A stretch of DNA of 64,000 nt from Polytrichum commune. Its lineage: Eukaryota > Streptophyta > Polytrichopsida > Polytrichales > Polytrichaceae. The stretch spans positions 12,960,001 through 13,024,000 of the forward strand of contig OX485809.1 of assembly GCA_950295325.1 (NCBI GenBank), in the 5' to 3' direction. This document shows positions 58,312 to 64,000 of this stretch, piece after piece (positions within the stretch are counted from its first letter, which is position 1; the number at the start of each line of letters is the position of its first letter). The notes below the pieces were generated by a model. That model was not told the DNA's origin. It saw nothing but the letters and a program-made list of their open reading frames with translations, and searched no databases. The translations under genes were made by a program, and so were the position numbers.

Positions 58312-58784
58312 TTGACCCGCAGTGTACAAACTTCTGTGATTGGTCGAGAAGTTGGAGACCTTCCAAGTTCACTTTATAACACTAGACCTTGAAGGCCCGA
58401 GGGACAAAATAAATTCGAATGGATGAATGAAATGTGCATGGCATCCTACATGGCAACAAGGGGATATTGTTTCATGGTCTACCGGATATTATATTAGGCC
58501 CATAAAAAAAAAAGGTGGGTCTAACGTAAATTAAGGACCGTGATAATCAAACTACCATTGGCTCCTACAAACATTATATTGCCTTGCTAGAGACCCAAGC
58601 CCAAACCCAAACCCAAACATATGTTTTGGTCCCTCAACACAGTCCACTTTCAACTTACACTAAGCTTGAGGACCCACCAATTGCAAAATTGAAGTTCTAT
58701 TCCTCACGGTACCTCCTTTGGATGATTTTCAACAGCCCTACCGTTTTTGTAGTCACGGCTCTTGGCCTATGTGTAAAGTGGCCC
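58312..58784 (-). mobile_element. M2 element, left end eroded
   Basis: The right end TATGTGTAAAGTGGCCC is followed by TAA (58785-58787). The interior TTGGTCGAGAAGTTGGAGAC and CCTTGAAGGCCCGAGGGACA is the reverse complement of 39960-40040. Confidence 0.65.
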
Positions 58785-58787
58785 TAA

Positions 58788-59821
58788 CTTAGTGATCATT
58801 TCTAGTACAATAATTCCCCCCCACAAAGTCTACATGTTTGTTGCACCTGCCTTGAAAGGTTCCAAGGACTCCAAATTAGTAAATGTGATTTGAATTCGGA
58901 ATAGCAAATCGAGTCCGGGCTTATTTTCCCCAAAAAGGATTCCAAAAAGTTCATTTCCCGAAATATGTACATTATTATGATCGAGAAGTCTCGCGGAATG
59001 AAGAAGTTCAAGCTTAAAACACTTCCCCGAAATGTTGTCAAATAAGTTTCTCGAAGACTGACATACTCTCACATAGTTGGAATCCGGTTTCCCTTTGAGT
59101 TAAAAATACCATAATAATTAAAGCACTCGAACTTTGATATTGTTTTTGTTTTTTTTGTTTGAACACAGGGGGCGCCAGAATTCGGGAAGTTTTTGAAGCC
59201 TTATTTTTCCAATTTACATCGGCAAGAGCCGGTCTTTTGTAAAATCAATCGGCCAATTGCCTATATTTTCATATTTTCATTGGCCAATATCCGATTAAAT
59301 GGAATTCATATTGGCACTAATTGTTTAAACAAATGTATGAAAAGTTATTAGAAATCATTTCTTAGTACAATATCTTGAATAAGTGAAAAGAAAGGCATGT
59401 TCAAAACTTTAAATTTGAAGAGTTAATATCCTTGGCAGGAATTGAACCTAGCAATGCCTTCACCGCTTGAAGGCCAAGGGTCCCCCAATTCTTCATAGAA
59501 GCAATTGGATTTGGTCATGGAAAGGTTGCATAATCTAAAAAGTTTAAGGTTTAGGGTACTTCCTCAAGTGCATCATCAATTGCCCCAGACAAATAGCGCT
59601 CTGGATGCTTCCGGCTGAAATCCAGTAACTCACAAGAAGAATCGGCTACATTTCCGGGACATTTTTTGGTCCATCGGCTAATTGCCGGAGGATTGAAATT
59701 ACAGTCGGATTAGCATCCGATGGTTGGAAATTTGGACTAGCCATGAGGGGAAATCCATCGGTTGATAATGAACTAGCCGTCGGTTTTCCCCGAACATAGG
59801 GGGCCGCTTGACCACCATGCT
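58788..59821. other. No gene recognised; tRNA-like fragment at 59432-59486 on the minus strand
   Basis: On the minus strand GGCCTTCAAGCGGTGAAGG (A-box-like) is followed after about 8 bases by GGTTCAATTCC (B-box-like) and TGCCAAGG. The spacing between boxes is too short for a working tRNA, so this is best read as a decayed SINE head or tRNA pseudogene. Confidence 0.35.
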
Positions 59822-59940
59822 ATTTTTCCGTCAAGTAGAGAGACGATTTCACGGCCGGGAATCGAACCGCCAACCACTCTGTTCGGTTCGGGGTACCTCT
59901 CCATCATCATCTGGTAGTTTAGGGTCATCTCCGATCATTT
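59822..59940 (-). repeat. SINE head fragment, inverted
   Basis: On the minus strand it reads GGAGATGACCCTAAACTACC, GATGATGGAGAGGTACC, GGTTCGATTCCCGGCC and GTCTCTCTACTTGACGG. It preserves the B box better than the copy at 262. Confidence 0.7.
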
Positions 59941-60067
59941 TGATGTTTTTTTGAAAAACATTCAACAATTGATCTAGCTTTGATGTTACCGAATAAAACC
60001 TCAGTCTAAGAAATAACACATAAATAAAATCGTAGAGGAAAATTTCACTAGTCGGCTTTTGGCCTTC

Positions 60068-60272
60068 TGTCCAGTGTCCGGGGAGATTTTTGGGCTTAAT
60101 TGGTCAAAATCTCAGTGTGTGTTTCCAAGTCCAACCGGTTACGTGTTGTTATCTTTCGGTCTTTCGTTTGTTAAATTGAGGTATATTCCATAGATTCAAC
60201 TCCAATGATCGGTAGTTTTCATGAAGTCTTGAATTGCAACTAGTTATTTCTCAAACTCAACCAGTTCATTCT
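60068..60272 (+). repeat. Dispersed repeat R2
   Basis: Collinear with 3913-4118 (GGGAGATTTTTGGGCTTAAT, GAGGTATATTCCATAGATTC, TTATTTCTCAAACTCAACCA) and again immediately followed by AACTACAC plus an M1-type end. Confidence 0.7.
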
Positions 60273-60275
60273 ATA

Positions 60276-60737
60276 ACTACACTAAATATGATATTCAGTG
60301 TCGTATGCTATTTAATGTCACTATGGTAACTTTTTAGATGACACTTCTTATGAACAAAGTTTACAAATACTGTCATGGACGATGGATGCGTTCATCCCTT
60401 GGCCAAAACCCTACCTTCTCTTTATCGGCAACTTGTGATGAAATACTGTCATGGATGATTGAAATTTGGATGAAAATCATTTGGTAAGTGACAGTAATTG
60501 CAACATTATAAATCTATAATCCCCTTTAAATTTACAAAGAATTGATAAATTATGTTGGGTTGACATTTAATTTAGTGTCGGTGCTAGTCATCAATGCACT
60601 TTACTACCGATTTTAGTCAGAATCCCCAGTCATTTTTTCGTGTTTTTCTTGTAGTGTTTAGTGTCGGTGAGCATTTACAATTAGTACCAAGGAAGACAAT
60701 TAGGATTGGTGACACTAAATATCATATTTAGGGTAGC
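60276..60737. mobile_element. Long M1-related inverted-repeat element
   Basis: ACTACACTAAATATGATATT and CAGTGTC at the left; GACACTAAATATCATATTTA and GGGTAG at the right. The interior repeats AAATACTGTCATGGA twice (near 60366 and 60442). No coding frame. Confidence 0.75.
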
Positions 60738-60774
60738 AATATGTTCTCTCCGTTCATTGATTTTGTGTCCAAAA

Positions 60775-61045
60775 ACAACTTGCATTTTAAAGCTAGCCTT
60801 GCATAGGTCGTTCTAGGATTTAGGACAACGGATCCCATTCTAGATTCTCTTTTAGATCACACCCTATTTTAGATCCTAAAATTCTCTCAAAGTTTGAGAA
60901 GTGGATAGAGAAGGCTCCAAAAGTTTCACCCAACTTTCAAAATAAGCTCCAATACACAACAACCTCGTATACTCTTAATAGAAAGGTTTCTTAATGAAGG
61001 ATCAAACCCACAGTTTCATCCCTCTTTAAGAGACTTTATGGACGA
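60775..61045 (+). repeat. Dispersed repeat R5
   Basis: AAGCTAGCCTTGCATAGGTC, GATCCTAAAATTCTCTCAAA, GTTTCACCCAACTTTCAAAA and ACAGTTTCATCCCTCTTTAA follow the order of 17715-17940. Confidence 0.65.
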
Positions 61046-62602
61046 CTCTATTGGCCTATCTATGATGCAACATCAACAAAAACCACTTCGAGAATTCCCT
61101 AACATAGATATACTTCTTGGAAGTGCATGTGTGTTGGAGCCTCAAATTATGAATACATAGGTCCTCCCCAAGTATTTTGACCATTGAGTGCACAATTGTT
61201 GATAAAAGTTGAAGAAGTTGTCCAATGATTGAGAAAAGCAACCGAATAACACCTAGATATCTTATGCGGTGTTGAGCCTCGGAGAACTTGCCCAATTGAC
61301 CAACTAATAAGTAGACTAAAGAGTCAAACTTCCTTAGGTCACACTTCCATGTGCTGGCCAAGTCGACAAAAACCCCTACATGACAAATGTTTGACCCCGA
61401 CCTCATGCTCCCCCTTTCACATGGAAGTGTGGATAATTTCTCCATAGAAAACAAGGATTGGCGGATGGCATAATTGTAGGAGGAGGTTGAAGTTGAGGAG
61501 GAGTTTGTTGCAGAACCAAACATGAACTTCAATTCAAGAGGAACACAAGTTACTAACACAAGATGTAGGTGTGGGCTAGGGCTAGATACCCCACCTCTTT
61601 GAGTTTGGGTCCCCGCCAACAACTCTAACATAACGAGGATATGATGAAAACATGTCCCCAACATTTGGTTAATTCATCTCAAGTGGATCCTTTTAGACTA
61701 ATTTGAGCCTCTAACACTTATTATGGAGCCGATTTGTCTAAAAACACTTCCACACTATAAAATGTAGTGCCCATCCATAGCTTTGTTGGAACGGCTTGGA
61801 CATGAAAGCATGCCCTAAAAGTCATGAAGGCCAACTTTGTACCTCTAGATGCACAAAGGTATGTATTGAATTAACTTATTTCTATGTTTATCTTGTCAAG
61901 CCCAAAGTAATTTTACATATCACATTCATCCAATTGGAAAACACACACACACACACATGGAAATGAACATTGAATCTATGATTTTCCCTTCAAATGTATG
62001 TCAAGTACATATTTTCATCGTTTTCACATATAGTCACATCGACTTTGCAACACATTATACTAGATAGACGTAGTTAGAATCTCATAAACAAAAAGTGAGA
62101 AAATGAGATTGATATGAGTCGGTAAAGGATTGTAGAAATTGTGTACGTATTCTGCACAATGGACCCCCCCCCCAACCTCCCCCATCATTGTCCTATAGAA
62201 TGGAATGAGTGTAGCCCACACTAACTGCAAACACTCTACACACGTAATTGTAAGTTTTGCAATTATCGTAGTTTGCATCAAATTTGGTATAATACATATT
62301 TCTCAATACTTTTGTACGAATGAATTTTAAATACAAAATTCATTAGATGATACATTCTATACTAAACAACACATTCAATGTGACATTAAACTTGGTGTGT
62401 CATGTTAATTAGAGCGGTCTTAATTTTCATGTAGCACCGAGTGTTGTATGATATCATCTCTAATTGTGATTACAAGATGATTAGCATGAGTTAATATTGA
62501 ATGGTGTTTGCCGCACTATATCTAATAGTTTGTCTAGTTATATTGTCTTGTTCACATGGAATATCAAAACTTTCTAGACAATACTGTACACATGGTTGTA
62601 CC
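61046..62602. other. No gene recognised; partial M6 relative at about 61575-61740
   Basis: A 202-codon minus-strand frame (61664-61056) exists but has no recognisable domain and overlaps repeat sequence. The M6-like piece begins CACCTCTTTGAGTTTGGG. A (CA)n run is at 61941-61957 and a C tract at 62165-62173. Confidence 0.35.
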
Positions 62603-63002
62603 AGGGGGTGCACTTCATTGTCAAGTTGAACACCACGTGCAATAAAACAAATCTACTTTTTACATAAAGCATCACCAATATGGGTCAAAAACTTATCAAT
62701 TTTCTTCCATGAGTAGATATACACGGTATCTATTACATAGTAAAAAATGGTAACCAAATTTAATTAATTTTTAATTTTATAAAACATATTGTTTCTAACT
62801 AGAATGACATAGAATTGAACTAAAAGAATTACTACAAAAATGAAGATGACTAAAAAATTCAAAAAATATACAAAAGATATTATCAATGGTTATGTATATG
62901 TAGGGAAAATATCATCATTTTTAAAATTATCTATGGCATATAATATAGGGTAGCAAACTTTTATCGCATGTGGTTATGAAACGTAAGGGGTGTGATCGCC
63001 CC
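62603..63002. mobile_element. M4 element, copy 2
   Basis: Nearly identical in order to 33226-33624: AGGGGGTGCACTTCATTGTC, GAACACCACGTGCAATAAAA, TTTTTACATAAAGCATCACC, GGTAGCAAACTTTTATCGCA and GGGTGTGATCGCCCC. Confidence 0.75.
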
Positions 63003-63920
63003 GAGACTATCGTAATTTTGAGCGTGTTTAGCTCATCCCAATTTACCTAATCATAAAATTTGGGATCATCTAGTAAATATAAGCAAGTGGAATGCATCCA
63101 TGTGTTTGTGTATAAGGGGGGGGGGGGGGAGCCATGAATGGAGGGATTTACAATAATTGAGGCCATGCCCGACGGGCACGGATGTAATTTTTGTAAAGGC
63201 TGACCCGAATGGGCTTACCCCTATTTAAAAAGTGGGCCTCGTTTTCCTTGTCAATTGGTGCAACGTGTGTCATTGAAATACCTTGGGGTTTGTAGAATGC
63301 CATGCCCATTGAAAAAAAAATCCCTTCTAGATAGAGAGCCCGTGAAATAACGCATGAAAAACATGGGCACATTGTAAGTGGTGATGATAGTCTTGGACAA
63401 TGTTAACTTTAGAAAGGAAACGCCTTTCTTTAAGTTGACACTCTTTTCCACCAACATTGCAACAATTGGGACATGCAAGAGATGAGATTTTTTAAAACCT
63501 TTAAGCGATTGAAAGACCCTACATGAACCTTTTTATGCACAAGAATGTGTATTTGAGGTACATATTTTATTACCAAGTATAACCCTAGATTGATTGAGTC
63601 ATTTATCGTATGCATTTTGTACATTAGTTGAATATCCTAATGTAATTTAAGGTCTAGGGTTACCTTGCGTGCACTTGCAAATGTAAACTGTAAGTGATCA
63701 CAAAAACCGCACATGCTACCTCAAATGCAATCTCATTACTTGACTTCAATAAGTGAGATGCCAAGGTGAGAATTTTGGAGGGGATCTTGTTGGGAGAGAG
63801 GGGAATTGTCACAAACAAGCATAACCCTCATTCATCGAACATAAAATCCCTAAAATAGATGCACTACGGAGATTAAGTATCATAGCTGATTCGACATCAT
63901 ATTCAGTTTTGAAAACCCCA
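63003..63920. other. No gene recognised
   Basis: Unassigned, with a G tract at 63116-63129. Short frames only. Confidence 0.4.
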
Positions 63921-64000
63921 AATTAGTCTAGTCCAAGTCATTCGAAATGAATCAGTCACAAACCTAAAGAGGGTCAAATTTTTATGCTTGATGGATGAGA
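63921..64000 (+). repeat. Dispersed repeat R6, running off the window end
   Basis: TTAGTCTAGTCCAAGTCATT, GAAATGAATCAGTCA and AAACCTAAAGAGGG match 15135-15190. Confidence 0.5.

Noticed and set aside
61056-61664. 202-codon minus-strand open frame
   Set aside because: No domain or motif recognised, composition like the surrounding sequence, and overlap with repeat-related sequence at its start. Not supported as a gene.
1-64000. CRISPR array, bacterial operons or organellar insert
   Set aside because: No direct-repeat/spacer array or dense coding seen; gene structure, microsatellites and MITEs are nuclear-plant features, and no plastid or mitochondrial gene was recognised.

Overview
The window looks like a piece of a large, gene-poor land-plant nuclear genome. 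One protein-coding gene is convincing: a class IV homeodomain-leucine zipper (HD-Zip IV, ANL2/PDF2/GL2-type) transcription factor on the minus strand at about 26.05-29.45 kb. HD-Zip IV proteins with a START domain are known from land plants and their streptophyte-algal relatives. The plant group cannot be fixed from this window alone; the very low gene density and the intron-poor HD-Zip IV gene would fit a lineage outside the flowering plants, but that is inference.

Layout. Positions 1-19.5 kb are A+T-rich repeat territory: decayed interspersed repeats, small inverted-repeat (MITE-like) elements, some nested inside others, and many long C/G homopolymers. From 19.5 to 24.2 kb, G+C-richer blocks (19.56-20.29 and 22.14-22.71 kb) alternate with repeats, including a four-copy tandem repeat at 22.7-23.75 kb. 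The HD-Zip IV locus occupies about 24.4-31.6 kb, which is free of the dispersed repeats. It holds the 3' flank (with GA microsatellites and a poly(A) signal), a single 2.2-kb main coding exon, a roughly 960-nt intron made of six degenerate tandem repeats, a 78-codon first coding exon, an extremely G-rich leader just before the start codon, and a purine-rich leader/promoter zone. A six-copy minisatellite at 31.67-32.35 kb, with a CACGTG G-box in five of its units, lies about 2.2-2.9 kb upstream of the start codon. From 32.4 to 64 kb there is again only repeat-derived sequence.

Repeat families are named here so that copies can be tied together. M1: terminal inverted repeat (TIR) around GATTATCCCAATTAGTGTG or ACTACACTAAAT. 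M2: TIR GGGCCACTT with TAA/TTA target duplications. M3: TIR GGGTTGTTTACACC. M4: a 400-bp pair with a CACGTGCGATAAAA-type TIR. M5: TIR TCATCCATCCAACATAA. M6: TIR CACCTCTTTGAG. SINE: tRNA-like head with a GGTTCGAATCC B box and a (TTTA)n tail. R1-R8: dispersed repeats of unknown class. No transposase, reverse transcriptase or integrase reading frame was recognised, so all elements appear non-autonomous or decayed.

The most interesting structures are the HD-Zip IV intron, whose tandem-repeat unit junctions resemble its own splice sites; the G-box minisatellite upstream of the gene; the G-rich leader; and the nested MITE/SINE insertions.
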